Assembly: GCF_907164915.1 (NCBI RefSeq)
Contig: NC_061863.1
Location: 36,491,382-36,555,381 of the forward strand
DNA from: Impatiens glandulifera
Taxonomy: Eukaryota; Streptophyta; Magnoliopsida; Ericales; Balsaminaceae
Length of the DNA: 64,000 bases
Direction of reading: 5' to 3'
Both the position numbers and the translations under genes were made by a program. A model generated the notes under the pieces. It saw only the letters and a program-made list of their open reading frames with translations. It made no database searches and had not been told where the DNA came from. Of the stretch, positions 1 through 12,419 are shown piece by piece; position 1 is the first letter of the stretch, and each line of letters begins with the position of its first letter.

Positions 1-1214
1 CACATCACGCTGGTTGATACTAACTCGGTAAGAAGTTAATCTCGGTCTCAATACTTCACAAGTAGTCAAACTCTTTAACCGAGTTTAAGTGCGGAATTGT
101 TCGTTTCAACTTGAAGCAACACACACAAATTGGACAACAATAAAGATGTATGAGGTAGAGAAGGAACACAACACGAGATTTATGAATGTTTGGAGATAAA
201 GCTTCTATATCACCCCTTCTTCTCAAATATTGAGAAGAATATTCACTTAGAATATTCAAACAGTTTACAACGCTCACGTCTAAGATTCGAGACTGATTTA
301 CTACTCGTTCTTGACCTCTCAATAATTACTCTATGTTGAATAGAAACAAATTCTATCAACTTACAAAGCTCACTACTCACACAGAATATGTAAGATTGTA
401 ATACACTTGATGAAATTACAACACTCGTAATTGATTGCAAATAGCTTGAGAGATTGATTGAAAATCTGTGTAATTTGTGGTTGAATCGTGTTGATCGTTT
501 GTGTCTCATCCTGTCAATCTTTTTCTTCTAAAATAGGCAGTTACTCAACGGTAAATTTTAGCTTCAACTGCTCAATATTTGTCTTGCTTCATTGTAATTG
601 GTTGATCTTGATGAGGATATCCCAAGAATAATCTTTAGTTGATCTTGTCTGTACTTGATTAGTAATAGTTCAAAGATCATTAATTATAATGTTGATTTCT
701 AATGTTTGTTCAGCAGATAGATTTTTCTTCTAATGCTTTGGAATTCTGAATTGGATTAACAGACATCTACTCCCAAGGTTTCTTTATCAGACTTATATAT
801 AAATGGCAATAAAGTACTCTAGACCTTTGAAGGTTGTTCTGATTAGTTACCGAATATGTGCTTGGAATATATAGTCGATTTAATTTAACAACCGCTTTTA
901 TGCGCGTAAGCAGCTCTTGAGAATTATGATTGCATGTGCTTTTGAACGGTTCTTAATGAAAACCATGTACGCCCATTGAACAGTTCTGGATGAGAACCGT
1001 GTCCGGAATAATGAGAACCGCATATGCCTATTGAATGGTTCTGGATGAGAACCGTGTCCGGATTAATGAGAACTGCATACGCCTATTAAATAGGTCTGGA
1101 TGAGAACCGTGTCCGTATGCTGCTTTTACTTTGCAGTTTTGGATATGGTTTTCCTGCACATGAATTAATTTAATTAGTTTCTTTAATAATTTAATTTACT
1201 TTCTTTTTCTAACA
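1..1214 (-). repeat. Element A 3' LTR, incomplete at the window edge
   Basis: It aligns with 13431-14758 and ends (plus strand) in TTTTTCTAACA, directly followed by the polypurine tract complement. It is shorter than its partner mainly because it holds three rather than five copies of a 55-bp U3 repeat. The conserved LTR hairpin module lies at about 178-250, and the second conserved block (CTTGAA/TTCAAG type stem) at about 59-105. Confidence 0.92.
943..1120 (-). repeat. U3 tandem repeat, about three 55-bp units (element A 3' LTR)
   Basis: Units share the core GGTTCTGGATGAGAACCGTG followed by TCCGGAATAATGAGAACCGC. Each core has GGTTCTnnnTGAGAACC, an inverted repeat. The partner LTR has five units at 14378-14660. 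Confidence 0.85.
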
Positions 1215-1388
1215 ATTTCTCCCTTTTTGATTATTTAATCTAAATTATCAAAACTTGTAATTGTTGGACTCTTAAGTTAATTTCTTCTGACAATTTCTCC
1301 TTTTTTGATTATTTAATCTAAATTATCAAAACTTGTAATTGTTGGTCTCTTAAATTAATTAATTTCTTCTAACAATTTTTCTCTTTTT
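1215..1388 (-). other. Three tandem polypurine tracts of element A
   Basis: Plus-strand complements of AAAAAGGGAGAAAT-like tracts lie at 1215-1228, 1293-1306 and 1375-1388, spaced 78 and 82 bases. Each is followed (in element orientation) by a TGTTAGAA- or TGTCAGAA-like copy of the LTR start. Multiple tracts of this kind are known from Sireviruses. The one at 1215 borders the LTR and is presumed to be the primer for plus-strand DNA. Confidence 0.85.
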
Positions 1389-1519
1389 GATAAAATTTTA
1401 CTTAAGCTTAAATTTATCAAAACCCAATGAAGATTTAGTCATGTTTAACAACCATACAAAAATATCATTAGCCAAAATAAATTCAATATTCAACAATAAT
1501 TTAATAGATAAGTGTGTTT

Positions 1520-4500
1520 TTAGTGTCTCCCTTTCTTTGACGGTGGTTCCTTTGCCAAAACCTCCCTCACGAAACTTCTTATGAACCCACGACCTGATTT
1601 TGGATTCTCTGGCCTTGGTTGTTTAGGAATCTGATCACCGGAGATGCAACCAGTACGCTTTAATGATCGGATTCGTGAACCTCGAGGAACAAGATTAGCC
1701 TGTTCTGCTAGGGAAAGAGCTACAGCTGGAGGAGCTTCAGTCTGAGCTCTATCATTGGCAAGTTGAGGGTAATTTTGAATGAGTGGAACATCATCCTCTA
1801 GCTCCGGTTCCCTTGACTCCAGTTCCGGTAATTTCTTCTTCCTTCCTCTTTTTGTCTTCTTAGAGGCTTTGGCGATGGCACTTGCTTTCTCATTCTCTTC
1901 TTCCTGAATTGCTTCGACGATGGCTCTTGCTCTCTCATTCTCTTCTTCCTAAATTCGGCGAGCATCCTCTTCATGCTCATTTTGTTTTTCAATATCAACA
2001 AAATTCTGATGACGGATTATCTCCACAAGCTGAGAATTCATTACTTCGATTGTCATTCTTGTTTCATTTCCAGTGTTCACCACCGTCTGGACCATAGGCT
2101 TAATTCTGCCAATTTCTATTCGTACATCATTCCTCATATTTTCCATGTCTTGAGTTAAGAGAGCCAAAGACTGCTTAAATGCGATAGATGTGAAGTCTTG
2201 CTCTTTGTTTAATTCCTCTAAGAGAGAAAAAAATGTTTTCTTGCTGCTTATTCATCTCATTCAAGCGAGCAGAAACACATTCTTGAAGTGGGACCATGGA
2301 CGCCCAAACTATTTTCTCAATGTCTAACTTTAGGACTTCTTCAGAATTAGATTGAGTTGAGAGATGAGATCCATCAGCAACAGACCTAAGAGGACGAGCT
2401 TGATGAGAACTTACTTGGATAGACCAATCTGTACAATTTGGTCTATCAACACTGTTGTTTCTCTTTTCACGGCCCAATGATCTTCCAGATTGTGTTTTGT
2501 TGCGACGAACTCAGGTTCTTTTTCAAGTGGAATTGAGTTGGTCGTGTCTTTCCTATCTTCATTACCTTCTTTATATGATTCAGACGGGCTTTGATCAACG
2601 GAAGTGAGCCTACGTTCCTCGTTAATCTGCTTATACTCTTGTTTGGATACATGAAATTTCTCTTTAGTGCAAGGTCCCCGGACTACATATCTGTCGGCCA
2701 GCTCTATTTCCTCTTCGGCTTGGATGATGGGTTCGTGTTCCTGAATATTTTCTTGAGATAGAGGAAGTGTTTGTTCAATCACTGTATGTATTGGCTCGAC
2801 TTTCGTTTGATTTGGTTCAGTTGATTCACCAGTGTCTACTTAATCAATTCTTGATTATTTGGCATCTGCTCGTCATGAGCCTAAGTCGATTCGTTGTTTC
2901 TGAATTGCATGGTAGTTTGAACAAATTCTTCCATAACACATTTCAATAAATAAATTACCCTCCTGTTTGTTTTTTCATTGTCCCCTTGTAGATTATATTC
3001 TTTTTCGCGTTCATTGAGGATCGAAAGTAGTGTTTTACCCTTAGCATAAGCTTCCACCATTTAGCCTCTCTACAAAGCGACCCGAACCGAGGTAGTTCCG
3101 GTGATTTGAAAAATCAAGTCTTATAAAGAAAGGAGTGCAGACCACTTCATTGTCTCTGCAATTTCGGGAAGAGCCTCACAGAAGCTTGTCTCCAGTCTCG
3201 TGGTTGCCCATACTTCGAATAGATTAGTGACTTAGTGTCAACCTCCTCGAGAATACTCTTTACAATTTCCTATGCATCTTCATCTTCTTTATGAGGAGGC
3301 GAGACATCTTCATCCTCACATGACCTTACATTATTTGAAACGACTGTCCTGGTTTCATTCACAATCGGAATTGGATTCTCCGTGGCCTCATTTCAGATTT
3401 CCTTTTGATTTTCAACGATTACACCAACATGGGTTTCCTTCGTTTGAGTAGTTTCTGTCACTCGAGGTTGATCAGTTTCGAGCAATGGGAGTTGAACGGT
3501 TTCATTCTGACCGGATTTAATAATATCAATAATCCGATCAGTTTCAGCCATCCGATCGATTCCAACAATATCCGGTACCACTAAAGTCGTAGGTTCAACC
3601 ACAATGTTAATATTTTCCGTTTCTTCCTCCTGTTCTTCAACATTTCCATCCAAAGGAGTAATATTTAAGGAGGGAAGATGAGCATTTACCTTGAATCGAG
3701 ATTTTTTCTTTTTGAAGATATTTCAATTGACTCCCTTTGTCTTGTTTTGCCGGAGCCGGTTGTGCTGGCGGTGGACTCAGCCGCAGATTAACGTTGTTGA
3801 GATGGAGCCGCCCGGTTTGCTTGGCTTATTTGTTTGGGACGGCTTGTTGTTTTCTTATTGAAGGCTCTCCCGCCGCTTGTCTGCTGGCTAGAACTTCCGG
3901 AGTTTCTTTAGCCATGTTCAACCTGGTATGATACTTGCCAGTTGAATCCACCGTTAAAATTTTGCTTGTTCCCAGAGGAGTGCCCGGGCCGGTTGGGACT
4001 CCCAGATGGATCGTAATCCACCCTAGTTGCATAGCGTAATCGAGTCTCCGGATGTTGTGAGGCGACACCATTTCGCAGAGATTGTTGAAGAGAATCAATC
4101 CCCAATTGATTCCGTCTTCTCGGACAATGGCGCCCATCATGTCAAACTTTGCTTGAGTCTTGTAGTCGAAGTTTCCCTCTCTTCCCTGGAGAGTTTTTCC
4201 GAAAATATCGCATAGGAAGTGTTATTCATACTTCAAGGTGTTCTTCTTTGCCGACATGTTTACTGGTTTGTTGCTATCGTAGAATAGGAGTTGATGTTTG
4301 AATATAGAGGATGGAGATAGGCCTTTAGAGAATCCTCGCCTCGAGGTTGGTAGCTTGAGAATATTTGCGAATATTTCTTAAGAGATGGTGAATTCTACAC
4401 CATTCATTTTCGCCACGATTGATCCTTCGACTATCCTGGCGGTGTTGAAGAATTCCAGAACCGCCTCTAGATAAACTATCGGTGGTCCTTCTAGAAAGCA

Positions 4501-4620
4501 TTGTAGACTGGACGCTTTGAGCAGTTAGATGATCTTCTGTAACTCAATGTTCCCGACTCCATAGACGGAAGCAAAATTTATCTGCAATATATATTTAAAA
4601 AGTGTGTTATCCTTATTCAT
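1520..4620 (-). pseudogene. Accessory gene type III of element A (domain plus long charged tail)
   Basis: The start ATG at 4620 begins a reading frame matching the type III N terminus of element B (MNKDNTLFKYILQ versus MESDKALFKYILQ). A second readable part at 4140-3826 carries the IVREDGINWGLILFNNL block typical of the family. Later pieces (3653-3393, 2782-2175, 2167-1798) are rich in Glu, Lys, Gln and Arg, as expected for a coiled-coil tail, and the frame ends at 1520 after a basic RGSRIRSLKRTG segment. Intact length would be about 1,030 residues. Many stops and frameshifts break it. I see no signal peptide or membrane segment, which argues against an envelope-like protein. Function is unknown. 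It lies last before the polypurine tracts, the same place as in B, C and D. Confidence 0.75.
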
Positions 4621-4725
4621 TGTTGAAGAACGAGCGGATGAAAGGAGATTCTTATAGAGAAGGCATATCGGTTTTTTGTATTAGGGCTTGTGAGAGCATA
4701 AGGGAGGTTATGAAAATGTTGTGTT

Positions 4726-4734
4726 CTTATATGG
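4726..4734 (-). promoter_or_regulatory. TATA-like box before type III gene of element A
   Basis: Reads CCATATAAG on the minus strand, about 106 bases before the ATG at 4620. The same spacing is seen before type III in B and D. Confidence 0.5.
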
Positions 4735-5411
4735 TAAGTTGGATATGGAATTTGAACCGTTCCTATTTTGAAATATTATTATTTGGAAAACTTATCCGCT
4801 TGTATCTTGGGTGTGGGTCCCCATGTGTGTATCATTAAGATATAATGGCGTCCTTTTAAAGATTTTGTTCATTCCCAATAAGATATTCTAATTATTACCT
4901 TTTATAAAAGATGATTAATTTAATTTTTCAAATTCGGTTATGATTGTTATTCGGTTTTGGCATTTAATTCATTTATTAATGCTTTAAATCCGGTTTTGGC
5001 AATTAATTAATATATTAATATTAATTAATATTTTTAACTTCCGGTTTTTGATAATTTTAGGATAGAATACATATTAATTTCAAAATATGAAATATTTAAC
5101 AAAACGGCTTAGACATTACATAACCGACACATGGAACAAAATGGCCGGTTTTTCCGCTTAGTGTCGTTTAGGGATCTAATCCTGACGACTTGATGAGCCT
5201 AAGGAGGCCTCTCTTTTCTTCCTTGCCTTGTCGACTCGATGGATGTAGGAGTGAACCCGTTCCTTTGTGAGATGTTAGGATGGGCTTGGTCCTACACCGG
5301 GGCAGAGAGGTACGTCGATGTCGAAAAATACACTACTTAGTTGGGGAGCATATCCGATTTAAAGTAGGTATGAAGAGACATTTCAATAAATGCAACTAAG
5401 TTATATTATTA
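4735..5411. other. Spacer between accessory genes II and III of element A
   Basis: AT-rich, with several CCGGTTTT-type motifs that are scattered through all these elements. No gene seen. Confidence 0.6.
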
Positions 5412-6212
5412 TTACTGCGAATATAGGACATTCGGTTTTATGATACCAAAACCGTTTGTGGAGCAAAATAACCGGTTTTTCATTACCGAAGATAAGTATA
5501 TAGAAAAGAGAATGTAATTCCTAACATCTACCCTGTGCATCCATCTTTCCGCTTTCTCCTTGGTCAGAATGTTGGATTGGCTTATAGGATATCCCGGTCC
5601 GAAATTGAGATCAAGGGAGAGAAGGAAGCTGCTGATTTGGGGAGCATAACCGATCCTCCCATGAGGAGAGGAAATCATCTGTTTCAGGTTATCAAAAATG
5701 ATCGAAGACTAGTTGATCGAATGACCGCAACTTATGGCGGTCATCATGTCGAAAATTTCCTAGTGTAGAAATGGGTCGATTCCTTAGCTAGGATGGATCT
5801 ACCGATTATGTCGTTAAGAATTTGGTTGTGACCACATAAATTGGACTTGACCCCATGAGTTTCGACCAGAGTTATTGATCTTGAAAAGAAGAAGGCCATT
5901 TTTTGATTGAAGTTGTTTGATGATGGAGGGAAATCGGAAAAACCTTCAAAGGGAAGATCGAAGAACTGATAGAATAATTCAAACGTGAAGGGTTCACCTC
6001 TCACCTGGGTCATGATTAAACCATCTATAATTTCAGCATTAGAGAAGAACTCTATAATCTTTTTTCAAGGATTACTCGGGATCCTTCAAGAAATTTGCAT
6101 TGGCCAGAGCTCTCCAAATTTGCAAAAAAAGCTCTCTCGCTTCATTATCAAGAATGGTTAGGACATTACTGAAGTCGACGATAAGGAATATGCGAGCGGA
6201 TGACAAACTCAT
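5412..6212 (-). pseudogene. Accessory gene type II of element A
   Basis: The ATG at 6212 opens a frame (MSLSSARIFLIVDFSNVL) that aligns with the type II start of B and D. It stops after about 46 codons. Family blocks continue downstream: FYQFFDLPFEGFSDFPP within 6013-5744, then a GRIGYAPQISSFLLSLDL and GPGYPISQSNILTKEKAERW segment within 5678-5412. The last frame runs past the usual end because the normal stop is lost. The blocks match types I and III in order (DF start, EFF, LP.EGF.D, GYAPQ, LT.E). Full length would be about 230 residues. At least one stop and two frame changes make it a pseudogene. Function unknown. Confidence 0.75.
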
Positions 6213-6303
6213 TTTTTGAGGAGTGGATTACTAAGGGAAGGAACTTCAAACATTGAGAGAGAGATAAGATTTAAGTTGTGGTTTTCTCTTGGATGAGTTA
6301 CTT

Positions 6304-6315
6304 GTTTAAATATAG
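6304..6315 (-). promoter_or_regulatory. TATA-like box before type II gene of element A
   Basis: Reads CTATATTTAAAC on the minus strand, about 95 bases before the ATG at 6212, followed by a CT-rich leader (TCTCTCTC) as in the type II genes of B and D. Confidence 0.5.
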
Positions 6316-6561
6316 ATCTAGTGGAGGAGCATTTAAGAGCACATTGAATGAAGATGTCTATCCGTTATGATATACCTTTTCACATTTCCCGAAATGATGA
6401 TTTTAAGCATTGAAAAGGAGCTTAACTTTTGCAGAGAGTATCAAGATAAAGGTGATAGAATAATTGACCGGTCAAGATTGATTGACTAGATTCGAAACGC
6501 CAGGTTATTCATTTATTGACCTTTTTGAATTTTAAACCGAATATTTGAAGCGACTGATTAT

Positions 6562-6579
6562 GAGAAGCGACTGCTTCTC
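6562..6579. other. Perfect hairpin after type I gene of element A
   Basis: GAGAAGC-GACT-GCTTCTC, a 7-bp stem with a 4-base loop. The same stem follows RNase H in A, B and D. Confidence 0.7.
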
Positions 6580-6762
6580 CTTGAGAGTGTTCCCGATTTA
6601 TATGATAGGTACATTGAAATTTAGGAGGTTGATTATTTTAAAAGATAGAAGTTTTACTAAGGCCGGTATTTCATTAAGAAGATTAGAACATTACATGACC
6701 GATAAATGAAGCAAAATGATCGGTTTTTGGAATAAGTTAATAAATATTTGATCCTAAATCTA

Positions 6763-7500
6763 TTAGTTCAAGGATCCAGAAGTTGATTCGTTTCTGACTC
6801 TGGCTTTCTCCACCCGGTCGATGTACGCATACAAGCGTTCCCTTGTGAGGAGTTGAGTTGGATAGAGAGTAGCTCATTGACCAAGAAAGATGTTAATATC
6901 AAATAATAGACCGCATAACTGGGGAGCATATCCGGTCATCATTTTGTCCGAAGAGATCATCTTCTTCAAATTGTCGAAGATGATCCTTGACCAATTCACC
7001 GAAGTTCCTTCAATGATGGCAACCATCATTTCGAAGGTTCTTTTGGAATAATATTGAATGGATTCCTTACCAAGAACATTTTTTCCGAGGATCTCACTCA
7101 ATATTTGAAATTTAGTCTAGAGGGAAGCTTTCGCTCCATAAGTTTTGACCGGATCTAGAGAGTTAGAAAAGTGATGACGCATTTCATTTATGACTTCATA
7201 AGAGAATGAGAGGTTAGAGAACCCTTCAGTAGGAAGCTCGCAACTTCGTGCGAGGTCTATTTCACTGAAGACAAACTTCTGACCTCGAATAGTGGAAAGG
7301 ATAAGATCCTCACGGATCACTTGAGCAGTTTGGAAAAATTCGAGAATAACTCCGGTATTTATAGAATACCGATCTTCAAGAAAAGTTCTTAGGTCGGTTG
7401 CCTGAAGAGACCTGAACATTGCGGAAACTTCATTGTCTTCACAGGATAAAGTTGACTCAAAGTCTACAAAATGAGTATTGTTTGAGAGAGTAGGATACAT
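6763..7500 (-). pseudogene. Accessory gene type I of element A
   Basis: The ATG at 7500 starts a clean 127-codon frame: VDFES start, SAMFRSLQATDLRTFLEDRY, VILEFFQTA, GQKFVFSEIDLA, CELPTEGFSNL, INEMRHHFSNSL. A frame change near 7115 moves to 7101-6763, which carries EMMVAIIEGTSVNWSRIIF, GYAPQLCGL and, past one stop, LLTRERLYAYIDR up to the end at 6763. So only two lesions separate it from a full protein of about 240 residues. These same blocks recur in type I of B and D. The pattern of an N-terminal FF..A, a buried strand ending in GK..FS, LP.EG, and INWS..IF loosely recalls the Pfam 'putative plant transposon protein' domain, a guess to be tested. Function unknown. Confidence 0.8.
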
Positions 7501-7561
7501 CTTTTGTTTGAAATGGATTGAAATGGAAGTATTCTTAGTGGTTTGGTTCTCACATTGTCGG

Positions 7562-7571
7562 TATTATATAG
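7562..7571 (-). promoter_or_regulatory. TATA-like box before type I gene of element A
   Basis: Reads CTATATAATA on the minus strand, 62-71 bases before the ATG at 7500. Confidence 0.5.
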
Positions 7572-8214
7572 AAAAGATAGGGGTTTGGACCATTGGGATG
7601 TCTTGGAAATTGTTTAAGCAAATAGGAATAAGATTTAAGATGGTCAAGGAATCTAAATATCTATTTCATTTCTAGGAATATAATATTTTAGTGAAATGTC
7701 AGTCCCCCTCTTTGAACAGTGATAGACATAGGTCTTCACGTTGTTTGAAGAATGACTATTTGCTTTTCATAAGGTAAATGTTCAGACATATACTAATTAA
7801 GCATTGGCCAACTGTTCCATTTTTAAAGAGAAATGAGACTACCAAAATTTCTATGTAATGAACCGGTCAGCTGTCCATAAAATCGGATTTAATGCGATCG
7901 GTTATTTAATCCTAAAGAAAAATCGCTTCCGCATACAGCTGTAAATTTCTTTAGGCGGTAGTTATTCATTTAGAAATAACTGATCAGTTTTACCGATTAC
8001 TTAAGCAGATCAGTTTTGTACATTTCTTTCTAGTAGAATGATTTACCGGTTTCAAGATGGACCAACCATCCAGTTTTATTTGATTGATGCCTTGTTCCTT
8101 ATAGACATATGCAAATAAGATATGAAAATAATTATTCGATCGGTTTTTTTTTGAAAAATACTTAGATTTGAAAAGACCGACTAGTTTAAATGCAATGCCG
8201 AAGATATAATGTTT
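7572..8214. other. Spacer between RNase H and accessory gene I of element A
   Basis: AT-rich, no gene. It aligns in position with 28414-28965 of B and 41124-41695 of D and is presumed to hold the upstream region of gene I. Confidence 0.55.
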
Positions 8215-8232
8215 GAGAAGCAAAGGCTTCTC
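8215..8232. other. Perfect hairpin after RNase H of element A
   Basis: GAGAAGC-AAAG-GCTTCTC, about 85 bases past the pol stop. Confidence 0.7.
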
Positions 8233-8315
8233 CGTAAGACCATGCCCAATTTTTCATGAATGCAAAGGTTAGTTTTCTTTGTGAGTGGGTTTCTCCCTAA
8301 ATACGTGCCGGTATT

Positions 8316-9931
8316 CTAAGGAATAACTTGACTACTATCAGTAAGACCCAAAATAGTTCTAAAATAAGAAAACCTAGCATCCTATAGTGACTTACTGAAA
8401 ATGTCGGCCACTTGTTGCTCGGTGGAAACATATTCCAGCTGGATATGTTTCTGTTGCACATGTTCTCTGATGAAGTGGTGTCGAATATTAATGTGCTTTG
8501 TTCTTGAATATAACACCGGATTATATGTGATAGCAATATCATTTGTGTTGTCGCAAAAGATCGATGATTCCTTAGCTATAATGCTGAAACCCTTTAGTTG
8601 ATGTTGAATCCAGAGGAGTTGAGCACAGTAGTTTCCGACTGCAAGATACTCCGCTTATGCAGTTGAAGTTGCAACTGATGTATGTTTTTTGCTATACTAG
8701 GAAACAAAATGGTCATCTAGGAACTGGCATGTCCCGCTTGTACTCTTTCGGTCTATTTTGCATCCTGCGTAATTTGCATCAGAATAACTTGTTAAATTGA
8801 AACTGAAATCCTTTGGATACCACAGTCCCACATCTTGAGTTCCTTTAAGATATTTCAATATTCATTTAGCAGCAATATAATAAGATTGTTTCTGATTAGC
8901 CTGGAATCTCCCGCAAACTCCTACTACGAATAGGATGTCTGGTCGACATATTGTTGGGTATAGAAGTGAGCCGGTTATTCCACGGTAAGCTGTAATATCA
9001 ACACACTGACCGTCTTCATCCTTGTCTAATTTGATTGAGGAGCTCATTGGGTAGAGGCGGCAGCACAACTGTCCATGCCAAATTTCTTTAATAACTCTTT
9101 TGTATACTTGGATTGATTTATGAATGTTCCTCCTTCGATCTGCCGAACCTGAAGACCTAAGAAGAAACTGAATTCTCCCATCATACTCATTTCGAACTTG
9201 TCAGTCATCATTATAGAAAATTTATCACAAAGCTTTGGGTTCGTTGAACCGAAAATTATATCATCTACATAGATCTAAACAAGTAAAATGTGTTCCTTTT
9301 TCTGAAATTTGAATATGATCTTGTCTACCAATCCTATGGTGAAATCATGATTGAACAGAAACTTTGTTAGTGTATCATACCATGCTCCAGGAGCTTGTTT
9401 TAAATCGTAGAGTGCTTTATCTAACCTATACACATGACTAATTAAATCAGAATTTTTGAAACCGTGCGGCTGCTCAACATAAACTTCTTCACTTAATTCA
9501 CCATTGAGAAAAGCACTTTTAACATCCATTTGAAAAAATTTGAAATTTTTGAAAACAGCAAATTCAAGAAAGATTCTAATGGCCTCTAGTCTGGTAACAG
9601 GAGCAAATGATTCTTCAAAATCAATGCCTTCTTCTTGTTTGTATCATTGGTCCACTAGTCTAGCATTGTTCCTTGTAACCAAATCGTTCTCATTGAGTTT
9701 ATTTCTAAACACCTATCTTGTTCTGATGACCGATTGATTTTTCGGTCTTAGAACTAAGTGCTAGACTTTATTTCTCTCAAACTAGTTTAATTTATCTTGC
9801 ATTGCTAAGATCCAATCGGGATCCAGCAATGCCTCATCCACCTTTTTCGGTTCAATATGTGATATGAATGCTGAATTTTCATATTCTTCTAACAGTTAGA
9901 TGCCTAGTTTGGATGGGTAAAGATTGGTTAC
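8316..9931 (-). pseudogene. pol: Reverse transcriptase and RNase H of element A
   Basis: The reverse transcriptase shows [11 protein letters not shown] (first catalytic Asp) near 9520 and IYVDDIIFGS (catalytic YVDD) near 9260. RNase H follows with SYSDANYAGC, an EYLA block and FCDNTNDI, then RTKHINIRHHFI and a LEYVSTEQQVADIF tail ending at 8316. The longest open pieces are 9529-9275 and 9068-8862. Stops and frameshifts elsewhere inactivate it. In a live element this enzyme copies the RNA into DNA inside a virus-like particle in the cytoplasm. Confidence 0.9.
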
Positions 9932-11541
9932 CTATAATAAGCTCAGGAGGATGATCTTTGTTCCATTTAAGATTTGTCCAGAGATGTCTTCTAAATGACC
10001 GGTTATTTGATCAAGGTTAGACAGACCGGTAGGCCGAACAGAGTCAGGCCGACCGGTTTCCTCAGTAGTCACTGAGGTGTCAACTTCCTGCTGTAAAGCA
10101 ACTTGATCCTCCTGAGTCACAGCATTAACCGTTTGGTCATATAAAAATCTTTTATAGACTGAAATCTCATCTTCACCATCAGATTCAATATTTAAACTTT
10201 CTAATTTCTTGTGTAGATCAATGGATGAAGTAGTATTACTCTCAACAAATTCATCAAAAACAACGTTTGATGATTCTTCAACAATAAGTGTCCTAGTATT
10301 GTACACTCTATATTCTTTACTAACTTCGGATTATATTCTAACATGATACCAACATCGTATTTAGCGTCAAAAGCATTCAAATATTTTTTGTCATTGTTAT
10401 GGATGTAACACTTACAACCAAAGATCATAAAATACCGGATATTAGGAACTTTATCATGGTATACTTCAAAAGGTGTTTTGTTAAAATGTTTATTAATCAT
10501 AGACCGATTTTGAGTGTAAAATGCAATGTTGATAGCATCTGTCCAAAAAATTTGAGCAGCACTCGAATCGGCTATCATGGATCTTATAGCTTCCTTGAGG
10601 GTTCGGTTTATCCTCTCAGCCAATCCATTTTGTTGAGGGGTTCTAGCACTAGACAACTCGTGTCTAATACCATATTTCTCCAGAAATGTAGTTAAAGTGC
10701 TATTAGTAAATTCGGTACCTCTATCACTTCTAATTTTATTAACACATTCATATTTCTCATTTTGTACTCTTCTAAGTATTTTGATCAAATTTGGAGTAGC
10801 TTGATTTTTAGAGACCAAAAATATAACCCAAGTATATCTAGAGTAGTCATCAATAATTACCATAGTATAATGCAATCCTCCTAGACTTGTTACTCTAATT
10901 GGTCCGAAAATATCCATGTGAAGTAATTCTAAACATCGGTTGGATTGAATATGCCCTCTACTTTTAAAAGTTGATTTAATTTGTTTTCCCATTTGACAGG
11001 CAAGACATATTTTATCTTTTGCGAACTGTATATTAGGAATACCTTGAACTAATTCTTTAATGTGAATGAAATTTATTGTTTTGAAGTTCAAGTGATTTAG
11101 TCTTTTGTGCCACAACCAATTTTGATCATTTTTAGTTATCATGCAAACAGGGTTATCACACTTAGTTTTCCAATCTACCTTGTTAATGTTTCCTATTCTA
11201 TTTTCGGTTAGTAAAATACTACCTAGTTTATTTTTAACTAAGAATGCTTGTTTATGAAATTCGATTGTATATCCTATATCACACATTTGACTAATACTTA
11301 GTAGATTGAAATGAAGATTTTCAACAAGCAATATGTTGTTTATAGTTAGGTTGTCATGGACAATCTTATCCTTGCCCACAACTTTACCTTTGGAGTTGTC
11401 ACCGAATATTATCATTGAACTGGATTCCTGCACAATCTCAGTCAACAACTTGTCATTTCCTGTCATGTGCCTAAAATAGCCGTTGTCTAAGTACCATTCC
11501 GACTTTTCCAGCCGCTTAATATGTTTACCTGCAAAATACAA
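9932..11541 (-). pseudogene. pol: Protease and integrase of element A
   Basis: The protease block reads WYLDNGYFRHMTG where relatives have WYLDSGCSRHMTG, so the catalytic D-S-G has become D-N-G. The integrase zinc finger is HKRLNHLNF ... CLACQMGK (HHCC). The catalytic core has HMDIFGP, SDRGTEF and GLAERINRT, giving all three acidic residues. The 446-codon frame 11541-10201 is the longest pol frame in A. It loses frame near 10310, where the Copia-type MLGY.....A.R.YN motif should be, and resumes at 10306-9932 with NTRTLIVEESSNVVF. Integrase would insert the DNA copy in the nucleus. Confidence 0.92.
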
Positions 11542-11693
11542 CTATTTACACCCTTTTGGTACTCACATTTAATTGGGTCCGAGTTTAATTAGTCCCTTGG
11601 GAATCCATACTCAAATTAATCGGATGAATTTCCTTGTGATAGTCTTAATAGATCTACTTGTGCCAGACTTGACATCTCTCTGTCTGCCTTTGA

Positions 11694-12376
11694 CTACCTC
11701 ATTATGTCGTGGTGGTGATCTTTGATGAATCCTATTTGACTGTCTATCATATTCTTGTCCAACGGCCGAATGGCTTTCCTTCTCTCAAGATGAAACCATC
11801 TTGATGTGTCGGTTGGTCTTACATATGTTATTTCCTTTCCCAGTTTAAAATCACGACTTGCTTCAATGTCAATTGATGTACTCTTGACAAAGTTTATGAA
11901 TGGAAACTTGTCTTTACTGAGTTTCAACTCTTGGCGGATGGAAGACTTAGACTTATCTGGATTGTTGTTGTCATAGCCTAAACCGAATTTGCAGTTATGT
12001 GGTCTTTGATGACTCGTTATCCGACTCACATCATCTCCAGATCTCTTCCATGCAGCCATCACGTATTTAGTTCGTTCATTTTCTTCTATCAACGATTGAA
12101 CTGTCTCCTTGAGCTTCTCATTCTCAGAGCATAGTTCAATCGGTCCACCAGTTTGAATTTCACTCGGTTCACTGATCTGGAAATTTAGCCGGGTTGGTAC
12201 GAGATTTGACAGGTTCTTATACTCAATGACCATGTCATTGAGTGCAGTAACCAGGTCTTCTCGGGTGAACTCCTCAGAGACAAAGTCAAATACATCTTCT
12301 TCATTTTCCATAAGATAGTTGATTCCTTCATCATCGTTGTCTGAATCGGTATGTGCCCACTAACTTCCACCATCAT
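11694..12376 (-). pseudogene. Gag-pol linker region of element A
   Basis: An open 205-codon frame (12311-11694) begins MENEEDVFDFVSEEFTREDL and contains KYVMAAWKRSGDDV and NCKFGLGYDN, blocks typical of Sirevirus gag-pol polyproteins between the zinc knuckle and the protease. In a live element it would be read through from gag. Here it is cut off from gag by a stop at 12420. Confidence 0.75.
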
Positions 12377-12419
12377 CGGCTATCAAGGCATTTTGGATCT
12401 CCTTGCCTTGACTGTTTGA

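Noticed and set aside
1520..4620. Envelope-like gene in the usual Sirevirus place
   Set aside because: No signal peptide, membrane segment or cleavage site in the readable parts of any type III copy.
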